A stretch of DNA of 35,615 nucleotides, taken from an uncultured Oleiphilus sp. (GTDB lineage Bacteria; Pseudomonadota; Gammaproteobacteria; Pseudomonadales; Oleiphilaceae). A program made the position numbers and the translations under genes. The notes beneath the pieces were generated by a model. The model was not told where the DNA came from and did not search any database. It was given only the letters and a program-made list of their open reading frames with translations. This document shows positions 24,256-34,198 of the stretch, in pieces. The stretch is from assembly GCA_913020045.1 (NCBI GenBank), contig CAJWBE010000037.1, positions 1-35,615 of the forward strand, given 5' to 3'. Numbering within the stretch: position 1 is the first letter of the stretch; every line of letters starts with the position of its first letter.

Positions 24256-25869
24256 ATGACGAAGCCAAATGCGCCTCTTCAACAAGCGCCTGAGCCACCA
24301 AAACCCAAGGTGATACTAGAGAGCAAAAGTAGTAGTTTGCTGAAGTCTACCGGTACCGTTGGGGTGATGACCTTACTGTCTAGGGTTCTCGGCTTAGTGA
24401 GGGACGTGGTTGTTGCAAACTTTTTTGGTGCCAGCGCGGGTGCCGACGCATTTTTTGTTGCCTTCAAAATCCCAAATTTTTTTCGTCGCCTGTTTGCTGA
24501 GGGTGCATTTTCTCAGGCCTTCGTGCCTGTTTTTTCAGAGTATAAAACACAGCGTAGCGTGGACGATGTAAGGCAGCTCGCTAATGTGGTTGCGGGTTGT
24601 TTGGGTTTTGTACTGTTGGTGGTCACTTTGCTCGCCATGGCTGGTGCGCCTTGGTTAACTGCGCTATTTGCCCCAGGGTTTATCGACGAGCCAGCGAAGT
24701 ACGCCTTGGCAAGCGAAATGCTTCGTATCACCTTCCCTTATTTAATGCTCATTTCGATGACCGCGTTCGCGGGTTCTATTTTGAATAGTTACGGCTATTT
24801 TGCAGTGCCGGCGTTTACGCCTGTTTTGCTTAATATCGTACTGATCTGCTCGGCTATTTTTTTGGCGCCGATGTTTGATCAACCTATTGTTGGTTTAGCT
24901 TATGGGGTGCTGATCGCAGGAGCATTACAAATGTTCTTTCAGCTGCCTTTCTTGTTGAAAATGGGTTTACTGCCGCGCCCCAGTCTCGACTATAGCCACG
25001 AAGGCGTGAAGCGCATTGGACGTCTAATGTTACCGGCCTTGTTTGGCGTTTCGGTGAGCCAGATAAATCTATTGCTTGATACGATATTGGCGTCGTTTTT
25101 AGAAACCGGCAGTATTTCGTGGCTCTACTACTCTGATCGCTTGGCTGAACTACCGTTGGGCGTTTTCGGTATTGCTATTGCTACCGTGATTTTGCCCTCG
25201 TTATCAAAAAGACATGCAGGTCAGACCAGCGAAGCATTTTCTCTGACAATCGACTGGGCCTTGCGCATCGTTATATTGCTCGGCGCGCCGGCGGCGCTAG
25301 CATTAATTGTATTGGCTGAGCCGCTTGTTACTAGTCTGTTTTACTATGGAGCAATGACCGAGCACGATGTGTTTATGTCTGCAGAAAGCTTAAGGGCCTA
25401 TGCGTTAGGGTTGCTAGCGTTTATGTTCATTAAGGTACTCGCGACAGGTTACTTCTCGCGCCAAGATATGAAAACGCCTGTCAAGATTGGCATTATCGCG
25501 ATGGTTGTAAATATGGCACTTAATTTAGCGCTTATTTTTCCGCTTCAGCATACTGGGCTCGCCTTGGCGACAGCTTTATCTTCTTGGCTCAACGCTTATT
25601 TATTGTTGAGAGGTCTTTCAAAGGCAGAGGTTTATCAGAGAACCAGCGGCTGGGGGCTATTTCTACTGCGCGTTGCATTGGCGAGTGTGGCGATGATTTT
25701 TCTGGTTCAGTATCTAAATAGTGCGACCGAGCAATGGTTTGTGATGGACCTTTGGCAGCGCGTTGCTAATTTGTCGGTATTGGTGGCGACAGGGATTGGC
25801 AGTTATTTTGTCATCATTATGCTGTTAGGGCTCAACATTAAATCGGTAATAAAGGCGCCTAAGACATGA
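24256..25869 (+). CDS. murJ: lipid II flippase MurJ
   Basis: MurJ moves lipid II across the inner membrane for peptidoglycan synthesis. The 537-residue protein begins with a cytosolic proline-rich tail of about 30 residues. It continues into the conserved start LLSRVLGLVRDVVVANFFG and the RRLFAEGAFSQAFVPVFSEY motif, with about 14 hydrophobic segments. The N-terminal tail is longer than in E. coli. The stop codon overlaps the glcD start (ATGA), so glcD is probably translated by reinitiation. murJ normally precedes ribF; here glcDEF and another gene stand between. Confidence 0.96.
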   Translation: MTKPNAPLQQAPEPPKPKVILESKSSSLLKSTGTVGVMTLLSRVLGLVRDVVVANFFGASAGADAFFVAFKIPNFFRRLFAEGAFSQAFVPVFSEYKTQRSVDDVRQLANVVAGCLGFVLLVVTLLAMAGAPWLTALFAPGFIDEPAKYALASEMLRITFPYLMLISMTAFAGSILNSYGYFAVPAFTPVLLNIVLICSAIFLAPMFDQPIVGLAYGVLIAGALQMFFQLPFLLKMGLLPRPSLDYSHEGVKRIGRLMLPALFGVSVSQINLLLDTILASFLETGSISWLYYSDRLAELPLGVFGIAIATVILPSLSKRHAGQTSEAFSLTIDWALRIVILLGAPAALALIVLAEPLVTSLFYYGAMTEHDVFMSAESLRAYALGLLAFMFIKVLATGYFSRQDMKTPVKIGIIAMVVNMALNLALIFPLQHTGLALATALSSWLNAYLLLRGLSKAEVYQRTSGWGLFLLRVALASVAMIFLVQYLNSATEQWFVMDLWQRVANLSVLVATGIGSYFVIIMLLGLNIKSVIKAPKT

Positions 25870-27365
25870 CTATTGCGCATGATGAACGTATTGATGGCCC
25901 GTTGTCTGGTTGGCAAAGGCACGAGCTATTGGCCATGTTCGAGAAGTGTCTACCGGCGCATTGCATTCTTTCTGCCGATGAAGAGCTTAAGCCTTTCGAG
26001 TGTGATGGTTTATCTGCTTATCGCTCCCAGCCTCAGCTCGTCATATTGCCTGACACGAAAGAGCAATTGATCGTGCTCGTTAAGTGTTGTGCTGAAAATA
26101 AAGTGCCGATTGTTCCGCGCGGTGCGGGTACCGGTTTGTCTGGTGGTGCGATGGCGATTGATGGCGGCGTGATGGTGTCGTTGACTCGAATGAATCAAAT
26201 CTTAAATATCGATGAGCGGCGCATGACTGCCAAAGTTCAACCGGGTGTGCGAAATCTCGCTATTTCAGAAGCGGTCCAAAATTTGGGACTCTATTATGCG
26301 CCAGACCCTTCGTCCCAGATAGCTTGCAGTATCGGGGGCAATGTTGCAGAAAATGCCGGAGGCGTTCATTGCTTAAAGTACGGATTGACCGTTAATAATG
26401 TTTTAGGCGTAGAGTGCATTTTGGCAGACGGGTCTTTGGTCCAAGTCGGGGGAGACTGCCTAGATAATCCTGGTTTTGACCTATTGGCCTTGCTGCATGG
26501 GTCAGAAGGTATGCTGGCCTTAGTGACAGAAGTAACGGTTAAATTATTACCAAAACCCGAACTATGCAGAACGTACTTAGTCAGTTTTGATGATGTTGAA
26601 AAAGCAGGTCGTGCGGTGGGAGCCGTCATTGGAAAAGGGATTATCCCCGCAGGAATGGAGATGATGGACAAGTTGGCCATTCAAGCGGCGGAAGATTTTG
26701 CTCACGCTGGTTACCCACGCGACGCGCAAGCGGTCTTGATTTGTGAAATGGATGGAGAAACCTCCGACGTTGAAAGTCTTGATGCTCCTTTGCGTGCAAT
26801 ATTGACCGAAGAGGGCGCTACTGAAATTCGAATGGCTCGCACTCCGGAAGAACAGCGAAAATTTTGGCTGGGCCGCAAAAGTGCATTTCCTGCGGTAGGG
26901 CGGTTGGCGCCCGACTATTACTGTATGGATGGAACCATTCCTAAGCGACAATTGCCCTCGGTCTTAAAGGGTATTGCTGCGTTGTCTGAAAAGTACAACC
27001 TTGCGGTCGCCAATGTGTTTCATGCGGGCGATGGTAACTTACATCCACTGATACTTTTTGATGCGAATATTCCTGAGCAGTTAAATAAGGCAGAAGCATT
27101 GGGTGGCGAAATTTTGGCCTTGTGTGTTCAATTGGGAGGCTGTATTACGGGTGAGCATGGCGTTGGGCGCGAGAAGATAAACCAAATGTGTATTCAGTTT
27201 GAGGGCTCAGAGCTAGAGCAGTTCTTAGCAACGAAAAAAGCGTTCGACCCGCAAGGTATCTTGAACCCAAATAAGAATATTCCAACGTTAGCGCGCTGTG
27301 CCGAGTTTGGTGCGATGCATGTGCACGATGGACAGTTACCGTTCCCTGAATTGGAGCGATTTTAG
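25866..27365 (+). CDS. glcD: glycolate oxidase FAD subunit GlcD
   Basis: GlcD is the flavin-bearing catalytic subunit that oxidises glycolate to glyoxylate (also D-lactate). The 499-residue protein has a PCMH-type FAD domain (PRGAGTGLSGGAM, DPSSQIACSIGGNVAENAGG) and the FAD-oxidase C-terminal domain with VFHAGDGNLHPLI and GEHGVGREK. It overlaps murJ upstream (ATGA) and glcE downstream by one base, giving an operon with tight coupling. No glcC regulator or glcG is adjacent. Confidence 0.95.
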   Translation: MTIAHDERIDGPLSGWQRHELLAMFEKCLPAHCILSADEELKPFECDGLSAYRSQPQLVILPDTKEQLIVLVKCCAENKVPIVPRGAGTGLSGGAMAIDGGVMVSLTRMNQILNIDERRMTAKVQPGVRNLAISEAVQNLGLYYAPDPSSQIACSIGGNVAENAGGVHCLKYGLTVNNVLGVECILADGSLVQVGGDCLDNPGFDLLALLHGSEGMLALVTEVTVKLLPKPELCRTYLVSFDDVEKAGRAVGAVIGKGIIPAGMEMMDKLAIQAAEDFAHAGYPRDAQAVLICEMDGETSDVESLDAPLRAILTEEGATEIRMARTPEEQRKFWLGRKSAFPAVGRLAPDYYCMDGTIPKRQLPSVLKGIAALSEKYNLAVANVFHAGDGNLHPLILFDANIPEQLNKAEALGGEILALCVQLGGCITGEHGVGREKINQMCIQFEGSELEQFLATKKAFDPQGILNPNKNIPTLARCAEFGAMHVHDGQLPFPELERF

Positions 27366-28498
27366 TGAGCACTAAATTGACACCTCCGATAGAAAAACTC
27401 ATCGAGCAAGTAAAGCAAGCGACAGAGCTAGGAAGCTCTTATGTGATTGAGGGGCATGCAACAAAGAGCGCTATTTGGAAACCTGAAAAAGGCGATTTGC
27501 TATCAACTAAGGCCTTGAATCAGGTTGTTGAGTATGATCCTTCTGAGTTGGTCGTCACAGTTCAGGCGGGCGTGAGTATAGTGGCGCTTGAAGCTTTACT
27601 TGCAGAATCTGGCCAGCGTTTGAGTTTTGAGCCGCCGCTTTATGCTGGTCAGAGTCCGGAGAATAAAGGAACTGTTGGCGGAATGATCGCGAGCGGCTTA
27701 GCCGGGCCAAGACGGCCGTGGTCTGGTGGCGTCAGAGATTCGGTCTTAGGTTTGCACTTGATCAGCGGACGTGGCGAGTATCTTAGGTTTGGCGGCCAAG
27801 TCATGAAAAATGTAGCGGGCTACGATGTATCGCGACTCATGGTAGGAGCCATGGGGTGTCTCGGTTTAATCACTCAAGTCTCTTTGAAAGTGCAGCCCTT
27901 GCCTCAAGGGGTTAGTTGTTATTCTTGGGCGTGTTCTACGACGGAATTACTGGATCGTTACGCTGGATGGCAGCGTTCAATGAATCCCATTTCAGGCCTT
28001 GCGCATGATGGATCTCGCGCCTATTTACGTTTAGAGGGTGGCTTGGACAGTTGTTCTTTGTTTGCCTCGCGTAATGATTTGACTCGTTGTACAGGTATTA
28101 AAAATAATGGCGACTTTTGGGCAGGGCTACGCAATCATTCCTTGCCATTTTTCGAAGGAGACTTGCCGTTGTGGCGTCTATCTGTGCCGCCACTTACCGA
28201 TTTGGCATCGGTTCTCGAATCGCACTCAGTAAGTTATCTCATGGATTGGGCCGGTGCGCAGTACTGGGTTAGAGCGGAGCAAACTGATTTTTTGCGACAG
28301 CTGGTAACGCAGCATGGAGGGAGTTTTTGCAGTTACTCTTGTACTAACGAATCTGATCTAAATGTTGCTGGCTCGGCTAGGGGGAGTGTCGCTCTAGGCG
28401 ATATGAATGGATCGATACTGCTGATTCATCAACGTTTGAAGAGTGCATACGACCCCAATGGTGTTTTTAACGTAGGAGCGCTGCATGAATCGTTTTAG
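27365..28498 (+). CDS. glcE: glycolate oxidase FAD-binding subunit GlcE
   Basis: GlcE is the second flavin-binding subunit of the glycolate oxidase complex. The 377-residue protein has the shorter PCMH domain typical of GlcE (VTVQAGVSIVALEALLAE, GTVGGMIASGLAGPRRPW, VMKNVAGYDVSRLMVGAMG) and ends with the short LKSAYDPNGVFNVG motif. The start is a GTG that shares its first base with the last base of the glcD stop codon. It is between glcD and glcF, as in E. coli. Confidence 0.94.
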   Translation: MSTKLTPPIEKLIEQVKQATELGSSYVIEGHATKSAIWKPEKGDLLSTKALNQVVEYDPSELVVTVQAGVSIVALEALLAESGQRLSFEPPLYAGQSPENKGTVGGMIASGLAGPRRPWSGGVRDSVLGLHLISGRGEYLRFGGQVMKNVAGYDVSRLMVGAMGCLGLITQVSLKVQPLPQGVSCYSWACSTTELLDRYAGWQRSMNPISGLAHDGSRAYLRLEGGLDSCSLFASRNDLTRCTGIKNNGDFWAGLRNHSLPFFEGDLPLWRLSVPPLTDLASVLESHSVSYLMDWAGAQYWVRAEQTDFLRQLVTQHGGSFCSYSCTNESDLNVAGSARGSVALGDMNGSILLIHQRLKSAYDPNGVFNVGALHESF

Positions 28499-28516
28499 TG
28501 ATAGGCCTGGAAATCG

Positions 28517-29782
28517 ATGCAAACGAACCTGATTCCCTTATATCAAGAGCGTCCAGAGGGCGTTGTCGCGGAGAAAATATTGCGCAGCTGCGTGCATTGC
28601 GGTTTTTGCAATGCAACATGCCCGAGTTACCAAGTATTGGGCAACGAGTTAGATGGCCCTAGGGGGCGTATTTATCTGATCAAACAGATGTTGGAGGGCG
28701 GTGAAGTCAGTGAGAAAACGCGACTGCATTTGGACCGCTGCCTAACCTGTCAGTCTTGTGAATCAACTTGTCCATCGGGAGTTGATTATCATCGCTTATT
28801 GAACGTAGGCCGTCAGTTATTAGAAGAGAAGCTTCCGCGACGCGGTTTGCCAAGGTTCAAACGAAAAGCATTGGCGTGGTTTTTAACAAGTCCTAGGCTG
28901 TTTGGCTTGCTGCTGAGCTTGGGGCGGATTTTTCAGCCGATACTGCCAAGCGCCTTGAAATCTGCTATCCCTTCGCGAGCGGATGTTAAAATAGGGCCGC
29001 TAGATCGAACTGTTGGCGCAGGCTTGTCGCCGCGAGTGGTTTTCTTACACGAAGGTTGCGTGCAGGACGCTATCTCTCCTGAGATCAACCTTGCGACGCG
29101 CGCTGTTTTCTCCGCGCTATCAATTGATGTACAAACCCTAGCGGGCGGTTGCTGTGGTGCGATCGAGTTTCATTTAGATGAACAGGCCGTTGCGCGCTCT
29201 AGAATGCGTGAGAATATAGACCGCTGGCATGCGCTAATTAGTCAGCAGCCGTCTGCTTTTATCGTTTCGAATGCGAGTGGCTGTGGTGCTTTTTTGAAAG
29301 ACTATGCTTCGATACTTGCTGACGATGCTGATTATTTAATAAAAGCGAGTGAATTGGTAAAGCGGGTTAAAGATCCGGTCGAGTTGATTGATGGGGATGA
29401 ATTGGCAGCGTTGCTATCGAGCACCGCGCTCGTTAAATCGGGGCACAAAGTTGCTTATCAATCGCCCTGTAGTTTGCAGCATGGGCAAAAACTTTCAGGG
29501 GCTGTTGAGGGCTTGCTAACGCAAGCGGGGGTTGATATCTCGGTGTTGAGAGATGCGCATCTATGCTGTGGTTCGGCGGGGACTTACTCTATTTTACAGT
29601 CAGGCATTTCGCAGGAATTAAAGCAGCGAAAATTGGCGTCTATTAGCGACGTGAACGCTCGACATGTCGTGACGGCGAATATTGGATGTCAGACGCATTT
29701 GAACTCGGACTCGGGGCTTGGTGTTAAGCACTGGCTAGTTCTGGTCGCTGAAATGATAACTATGACCCGTTCTGAGTCCTGA
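28517..29782 (+). CDS. glcF: glycolate oxidase iron-sulfur subunit GlcF
   Basis: GlcF carries electrons from the flavin subunits to the respiratory chain at the membrane face. The 421-residue protein has two 4Fe-4S motifs: CVHCGFCNATCP (Cys25, 28, 31, 35) and CLTCQSCESTCP (Cys75, 78, 81, 85). Two CCG domains follow, marked by GGCCGAIEFH and LCCGSAGTYS. It is the last gene of the glcDEF set. A TGAAAGCGCTTT palindrome starts 17 bases after the stop. Confidence 0.95.
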   Translation: MQTNLIPLYQERPEGVVAEKILRSCVHCGFCNATCPSYQVLGNELDGPRGRIYLIKQMLEGGEVSEKTRLHLDRCLTCQSCESTCPSGVDYHRLLNVGRQLLEEKLPRRGLPRFKRKALAWFLTSPRLFGLLLSLGRIFQPILPSALKSAIPSRADVKIGPLDRTVGAGLSPRVVFLHEGCVQDAISPEINLATRAVFSALSIDVQTLAGGCCGAIEFHLDEQAVARSRMRENIDRWHALISQQPSAFIVSNASGCGAFLKDYASILADDADYLIKASELVKRVKDPVELIDGDELAALLSSTALVKSGHKVAYQSPCSLQHGQKLSGAVEGLLTQAGVDISVLRDAHLCCGSAGTYSILQSGISQELKQRKLASISDVNARHVVTANIGCQTHLNSDSGLGVKHWLVLVAEMITMTRSES

Positions 29783-29798
29783 AACCTGTAATTCAATG

Positions 29799-29810
29799 TG
29801 AAAGCGCTTT
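29799..29810. promoter_or_regulatory. LacI-family-like operator palindrome
   Basis: TGAAAGCGCTTT contains the perfect 10-base palindrome AAAGCGCTTT and has the central CG pattern typical of LacI/GalR-family operators. It lies between glcF and the small exported-protein gene, about 100 bases before the latter's start. The regulator is unknown and no LacI-type gene is in the window. A chance palindrome or a glcF 3' hairpin is possible. Confidence 0.35.
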
Positions 29811-29909
29811 ATTTTTCTTGCGCAAAGCGATTTAATTTATTGAATGTTTTATAGCCAAGTGAAGGCGCGTGTTACTATTTCGCTAATTGGCTTGTTTGGA
29901 GAGAGGATT

Positions 29910-30233
29910 ATGCGCAGACAACTTAAGCAACTGACAGCCTGTTTGGTCGGCCTATTATTGGTTGGTGGCTCGATGAGCGTAATGGCGGAAGATGATGAGT
30001 TTGTTCCGGCTTATCAAAATGAAGGCAATTATGAGAGTAGTAATGGTGTTGATACCTCGGATAAGTATTTTATAAGGCACGAAGGCAGAAACTACTATAC
30101 GTCGGGTAAGAAAAATGGTTTTCGTGTTAACGAGAACAACGAAGAATCGACGGATGAAACGATTGGTATTCTGACATTTTTACTCGCGCCAGCCACGATT
30201 GTATACATGAACGTTGAAGGCTTTTGGAACTGA
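29910..30233 (+). CDS. small exported protein of unknown function
   Basis: The 107-residue protein has a signal peptide cleaved near VMA (about residue 26). It leaves a mature acidic protein rich in N, E, Y and G, with DKYFIRHEGRNYYTSG, and a hydrophobic C-terminal end (GILTFLLAPATIVYMNVEGFWN) that could insert in or lie on a membrane. The start is placed at the ATG at 29910 because GGAGAGAGG stands just upstream and the signal peptide begins there; an upstream in-frame ATG at 29844 lacks such a site. A strong terminator follows at 30254-30290. The family is not recognised. Confidence 0.75.
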   Translation: MRRQLKQLTACLVGLLLVGGSMSVMAEDDEFVPAYQNEGNYESSNGVDTSDKYFIRHEGRNYYTSGKKNGFRVNENNEESTDETIGILTFLLAPATIVYMNVEGFWN

Positions 30234-30253
30234 TCTGACCGCCTAGACTTATT

Positions 30254-30290
30254 AAACCCTCAAGATGTCATAATCTTGAGGGTTTTTTTA
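30254..30290 (+). terminator. rho-independent terminator after the small exported-protein gene
   Basis: AAACCCTCAAGAT (30254-30266) and ATCTTGAGGGTTT (30273-30285) form a perfect 13-bp stem with a 6-base loop, running into TTTT. It isolates the small gene and glcDEF from ribF. Confidence 0.9.
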
Positions 30291-30310
30291 TGCCTATAGT
30301 GTTTGGTTGA

Positions 30311-30340
30311 TTGAATAGTGGGCGCTCTGGCACGTATAAT
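30311..30340 (+). promoter_or_regulatory. sigma70 promoter for ribF-ileS-lspA-fkpB-ispH
   Basis: TTGAAT (30311-30316) and a perfect TATAAT (30335-30340), spaced 18 bases, lie 34 bases upstream of the ribF start codon and just after the terminator. This shows that ribF has its own promoter here rather than depending on murJ-glcDEF. Confidence 0.65.
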
Positions 30341-30373
30341 CTGCGCCTATTTTTCGATGGTTTTGTGTTGAGT

Positions 30374-31306
30374 ATGAGGCTGTTTAGAGGACGACAATAC
30401 GCTGGCGTCGATATACCAGGTTGCGTAGCAACAATTGGTAATTTTGACGGTGTTCATTGCGGACATCAGAATATTATTACGCAACTTAAGCGTTGTGCGG
30501 AATCAATGTCTTTGCCGTCCTTGGCAATTGTTTTCGAGCCTCAGCCGCTAGAATTTTTTAATCCTAGCGAAGCTCCGGCGAGACTGATGAGCTTTAGAGA
30601 AAAGTTTGAAGCTTTAAAAAGCTGCGAGCTCGACGCTGTTTATTGTTTAAAGTTTGATGAAAATCTTAGCCAGTTAAGCGGGCAAGCGTTTATCGATCAG
30701 GTGCTGGTGAGGCGTTTGAATGTTCGCCATCTAGTGGTTGGTGACGATTTCAGGTTTGGTGGCGACCGGGAGGGGGATTTCTCCTTGTTGGTTCGAGCTG
30801 GGCATGGGTCAGGATTTTCGGTTGAGAATACGCCGACGCATCTGGATGAAGTCAGTGCCGTTAGAATTAGCAGCACAGAGATAAGACAGGCGCTTGCCGG
30901 GGGTGAATTTAAACGAGCGGCGCGATTACTCGGTCGTCCGTATGGAATAACAGGCAGAGTGCAGTATGGGCAACAGCTGGGGCGAACAATTGGCTTTCCG
31001 ACCGCGAATATTTCGCTTGGGCGTATCAAGGCTCCCTTGAATGGCGTGTTTGCCGTTTCGGTGATTCGGGAGGATGGACGCAGGCAAAAAGGCGTTGCAA
31101 ACATAGGCACTAAGCCAACCGTTGGTCAGTTTGAGCCCAATCTAGAGATTCACTTGTTTGATCAGAGTGAGAGCTTTTACGGCGAGCGTTTGGCTGTCGA
31201 ATTTATTGAAAAAATTAGAGAAGAAAAACGTTTCGACGGCATTGATCAGTTGAAACGACAAATTGAGCAGGACAGCCGAATCGCCAGATCAGTTTTGGCG
31301 GACTAA
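30374..31306 (+). CDS. ribF: bifunctional riboflavin kinase/FAD synthetase
   Basis: RibF makes FMN and then FAD from riboflavin and ATP. From the ATG at 30374 it has 310 residues. The N-terminal FAD synthetase has the nucleotidyltransferase motif CVATIGNFDGVHCGHQ and VVGDDFRFGGDREGD; the C-terminal riboflavin kinase has GRTIGFPTANI and GVANIGTKPTVG. The start matches the MRLFRG beginning usual in the family; an earlier in-frame TTG at 30311 lies within the promoter. It heads the conserved ribF-ileS-lspA-fkpB-ispH block. Confidence 0.95.
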   Translation: MRLFRGRQYAGVDIPGCVATIGNFDGVHCGHQNIITQLKRCAESMSLPSLAIVFEPQPLEFFNPSEAPARLMSFREKFEALKSCELDAVYCLKFDENLSQLSGQAFIDQVLVRRLNVRHLVVGDDFRFGGDREGDFSLLVRAGHGSGFSVENTPTHLDEVSAVRISSTEIRQALAGGEFKRAARLLGRPYGITGRVQYGQQLGRTIGFPTANISLGRIKAPLNGVFAVSVIREDGRRQKGVANIGTKPTVGQFEPNLEIHLFDQSESFYGERLAVEFIEKIREEKRFDGIDQLKRQIEQDSRIARSVLAD

Positions 31307-31357
31307 AACGCTTCCGGCAACAGAATATGACACTAACGAGATAAAGTGAAAACCACT

Positions 31358-34198
31358 ATGAGTGATTACAAGCACACCTTAAACCTGCCGGCTACAGATT
31401 TCCCTATGAAAGGAAATTTGGCGCAAAAAGAGCCCGGCATGCTCAAGCATTGGCAGGATATGGATCTCTATCACCAAATTCGTGAGTTACGTGCAGGGGC
31501 AGAGAAATTCGTTCTGCACGACGGTCCTCCTTATGCCAACGGAAGCATTCATATTGGTCATGCGGTTAACAAAATCCTAAAAGATATCATCGTTAAAGCG
31601 AAGGGTATTGATGGTTTTGACGCGCCGTATATTCCTGGTTGGGACTGTCACGGGCTACCGATCGAGCACAACGTCGAAAAGAAAATCGGTAAAGCGGGCG
31701 TTAAGGTCGAATATTCCAAGTTTAGACAAGCATGTCGAGATTATGCCGCGAAACAAGTTGCAGGTCAGAAGACTGACTTTATCCGCTTGGGTGTGCTCGG
31801 AGACTGGGAGAACCCTTACCTAACGATGGATTTCAAATTCGAAGCGGACATCGTTCGCTCGTTGGGAAAAATCATTGAAAACGGTCATCTTCAAAAAGGC
31901 TTTAAGCCAGTTTATTGGAGCGTGGTTGGAGGCTCTGCGTTGGCAGAAGCTGAAGTGGAATATCAAGACAAGCAGTCGACGGCGATTGATGTTCGTTATG
32001 ACGTGGTAGATCGTGCAGCGGTGTTCGGCGCATTCAATGTTGATGTTAGTGATGACAACCTAGCCGTCGTTATTTGGACAACAACGCCTTGGACTCTGCC
32101 GTCCAGCCAAGCCGTGTCGCTGAATGCAGAACTTGAATACTCGTTGGTTCGCATCACGACTGATGCAGGGTCAGAATTGATCGTACTGGCGTCGGCGTTG
32201 GTCGACGACTGCATGGAGCGTTTTGGTTTTGAGTCTTCTGAGGTCGTGGGGCGATGTGACGGCGCTGCGCTTGAAGGACAGAAATTGTTGCACCCTTTTT
32301 ATCGTGAAAAAGAGTTACCAGTCTTGCTGGGTGATCATGTCACGACTGACGCAGGTACGGGTGCAGTTCACACGGCGCCTGACCATGGTGTTGACGATTT
32401 TAATGTCGGAAGAAAGTACGGACTTGGTACCTTGAATTACGTTGACGATAATGGCGTTTTTCGAGACAGCGTGCCGATGTTTGCGGGTCAGCATGTATAT
32501 AAAGTGGATGCGAGTGTTCTGGAAGCGTTGGAGGCACAAGGTAAACTAGTCTTGAAGCATGTCTTTACGCATAGCTATCCGCATTGCTGGAGAACCAAGA
32601 CTCCGTTGATCTATCGTGCGACGCCTCAATGGTTTGTCAGTATGAATCAAAATGGTCTTAAAGCGGCGGCTCTCGATGCAGTGAAAGGTGTGAAATGGGT
32701 ACCTGAGTGGGGCCAAAGCCGTATTGAATCGATGTTGGAGCAAAGCCCTGATTGGTGCATTTCGCGTCAACGTACTTGGGGCGTGCCTATCACCTTATTC
32801 GTCCACAAAGAAACTCAAGAACTGCACCCAAATACCTCTGAGTTAATTGAGTTGGTCGCTAAGAAAATTGAAGATAAAGGCATTGATGCTTGGTTCGAAA
32901 TGGATGCAAGCGAGCTTTTGGGCGATGAAGCGAATGACTACAACAAAGTAACCGACACTCTCGATGTATGGTTTGACTCGGGCGTTACGCATGCTGCCGT
33001 GGTTAAAAAACGTGAAGAATTAGGACAGTATCCGGCTGATTTATATCTTGAGGGTTCTGATCAGCATCGCGGCTGGTTTCAGTCTTCACTTAAGACAGGG
33101 ATTGCCATTAATGGCGCGGCACCTTATAAGCAGGTATTAACGCATGGCTTTACCGTAGATGGCGATGGCAAAAAAATGTCCAAGTCTATTGGTAACGTCG
33201 TAGCGCCTCAGGAAGTAATGAATAAGCTAGGCGCTGACATTTTACGCCTCTGGGTTGCTGCCACAGACTACAGTGGAGAAATGACTGTATCAGACGAAAT
33301 TCTTAAGCGGACTGCTGACTCGTATCGCCGAATTCGTAATACTGCGCGTTTCTTGTTGTCTAACATAAACGGCTTTAACCCTGCCGAGCACATGTTGCCG
33401 CCAGAGCAAATGTTGTCTTTGGATCGCTGGATGATGGACACGGCAAACAACCTTCAAGAGCAATTGCGTAAAAGTTATACGGAATACAATTTCTTGGACG
33501 TATATCAGAAAGTCGTACAGTTTTGTGTGGGTGAGTTGGGCGGTTTTTATCTCGACATCATCAAAGATCGACAGTACACAACGCAAGCAGACAGTTTGGC
33601 GCGACGCTCTTGCCAAACGGCGATGTACCACGTGCTAGAGGCCATGACTCGATGGATTGCGCCGGTACTAAGCTTCACTGCTGACGAGTTGTGGGCAGCA
33701 ATGCCATCTCCGATTTCAGGACAACGCTCAGCTAGTGTGTTTCTCGAAACCTGGTATGAAGGTCTGGTGCCTCTTGATGCGAATGCCGACCAAGGTCAGG
33801 ACTACTGGCTTTCTATCATGAATGTCAAAAACGCCGTTAACAAGCGCATCGAAGAAGAGCGTAAAGTAGGAACCGTAAAAGGCTCGTTAGGGACAGAGAT
33901 TCAGTTGTTCTGCGAAGGCGATCTTTATGAGGCCTTGGCGGAACTGGGCGATGAATTGCGGTTTGTGTTGTTAAGTTCCCATGCGTCAGTCAAAGCTGTG
34001 TCAGACCCACAAGCAAGCAAGGCAAAGCCGAGTGATCTCGAAGGTCTATCGTTGATTGTTGAGGCTTCTGAGAAAGCAAAATGCGAGCGTTGCTGGCATC
34101 ATCGAGAAGACGTTGGACAAAGCGAGGTGCACCCGAGTTTATGTGGTCGGTGCATTGAAAATGTGGATGGCGACGGTGAAAAGAGGCTATTTGCGTGA
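31358..34198 (+). CDS. ileS: isoleucyl-tRNA synthetase
   Basis: This class I synthetase charges tRNA-Ile and edits misactivated valine. From [11 protein letters not shown] it has 946 residues. The HIGH signature is at 65-68 and KMSKS at 606-610. The CP1 editing domain includes [14 protein letters not shown] and [18 protein letters not shown]-terminal zinc site is formed by CERCW and CGRC. A GTG four codons earlier is possible (31346), but homologues start at MSDY. The stop overlaps the lspA start by 4 bases (GTGA). Confidence 0.98.
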   Translation: MSDYKHTLNLPATDFPMKGNLAQKEPGMLKHWQDMDLYHQIRELRAGAEKFVLHDGPPYANGSIHIGHAVNKILKDIIVKAKGIDGFDAPYIPGWDCHGLPIEHNVEKKIGKAGVKVEYSKFRQACRDYAAKQVAGQKTDFIRLGVLGDWENPYLTMDFKFEADIVRSLGKIIENGHLQKGFKPVYWSVVGGSALAEAEVEYQDKQSTAIDVRYDVVDRAAVFGAFNVDVSDDNLAVVIWTTTPWTLPSSQAVSLNAELEYSLVRITTDAGSELIVLASALVDDCMERFGFESSEVVGRCDGAALEGQKLLHPFYREKELPVLLGDHVTTDAGTGAVHTAPDHGVDDFNVGRKYGLGTLNYVDDNGVFRDSVPMFAGQHVYKVDASVLEALEAQGKLVLKHVFTHSYPHCWRTKTPLIYRATPQWFVSMNQNGLKAAALDAVKGVKWVPEWGQSRIESMLEQSPDWCISRQRTWGVPITLFVHKETQELHPNTSELIELVAKKIEDKGIDAWFEMDASELLGDEANDYNKVTDTLDVWFDSGVTHAAVVKKREELGQYPADLYLEGSDQHRGWFQSSLKTGIAINGAAPYKQVLTHGFTVDGDGKKMSKSIGNVVAPQEVMNKLGADILRLWVAATDYSGEMTVSDEILKRTADSYRRIRNTARFLLSNINGFNPAEHMLPPEQMLSLDRWMMDTANNLQEQLRKSYTEYNFLDVYQKVVQFCVGELGGFYLDIIKDRQYTTQADSLARRSCQTAMYHVLEAMTRWIAPVLSFTADELWAAMPSPISGQRSASVFLETWYEGLVPLDANADQGQDYWLSIMNVKNAVNKRIEEERKVGTVKGSLGTEIQLFCEGDLYEALAELGDELRFVLLSSHASVKAVSDPQASKAKPSDLEGLSLIVEASEKAKCERCWHHREDVGQSEVHPSLCGRCIENVDGDGEKRLFA

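Noticed and set aside
25873-26070. Small ORF inside the glcD start region
   Set aside because: It overlaps glcD in another frame with no independent support.
30311-30373. Upstream TTG start extending RibF by 21 residues
   Set aside because: The extension lies over a good promoter and homologues begin at MRLFRG; the ATG at 30374 is preferred.
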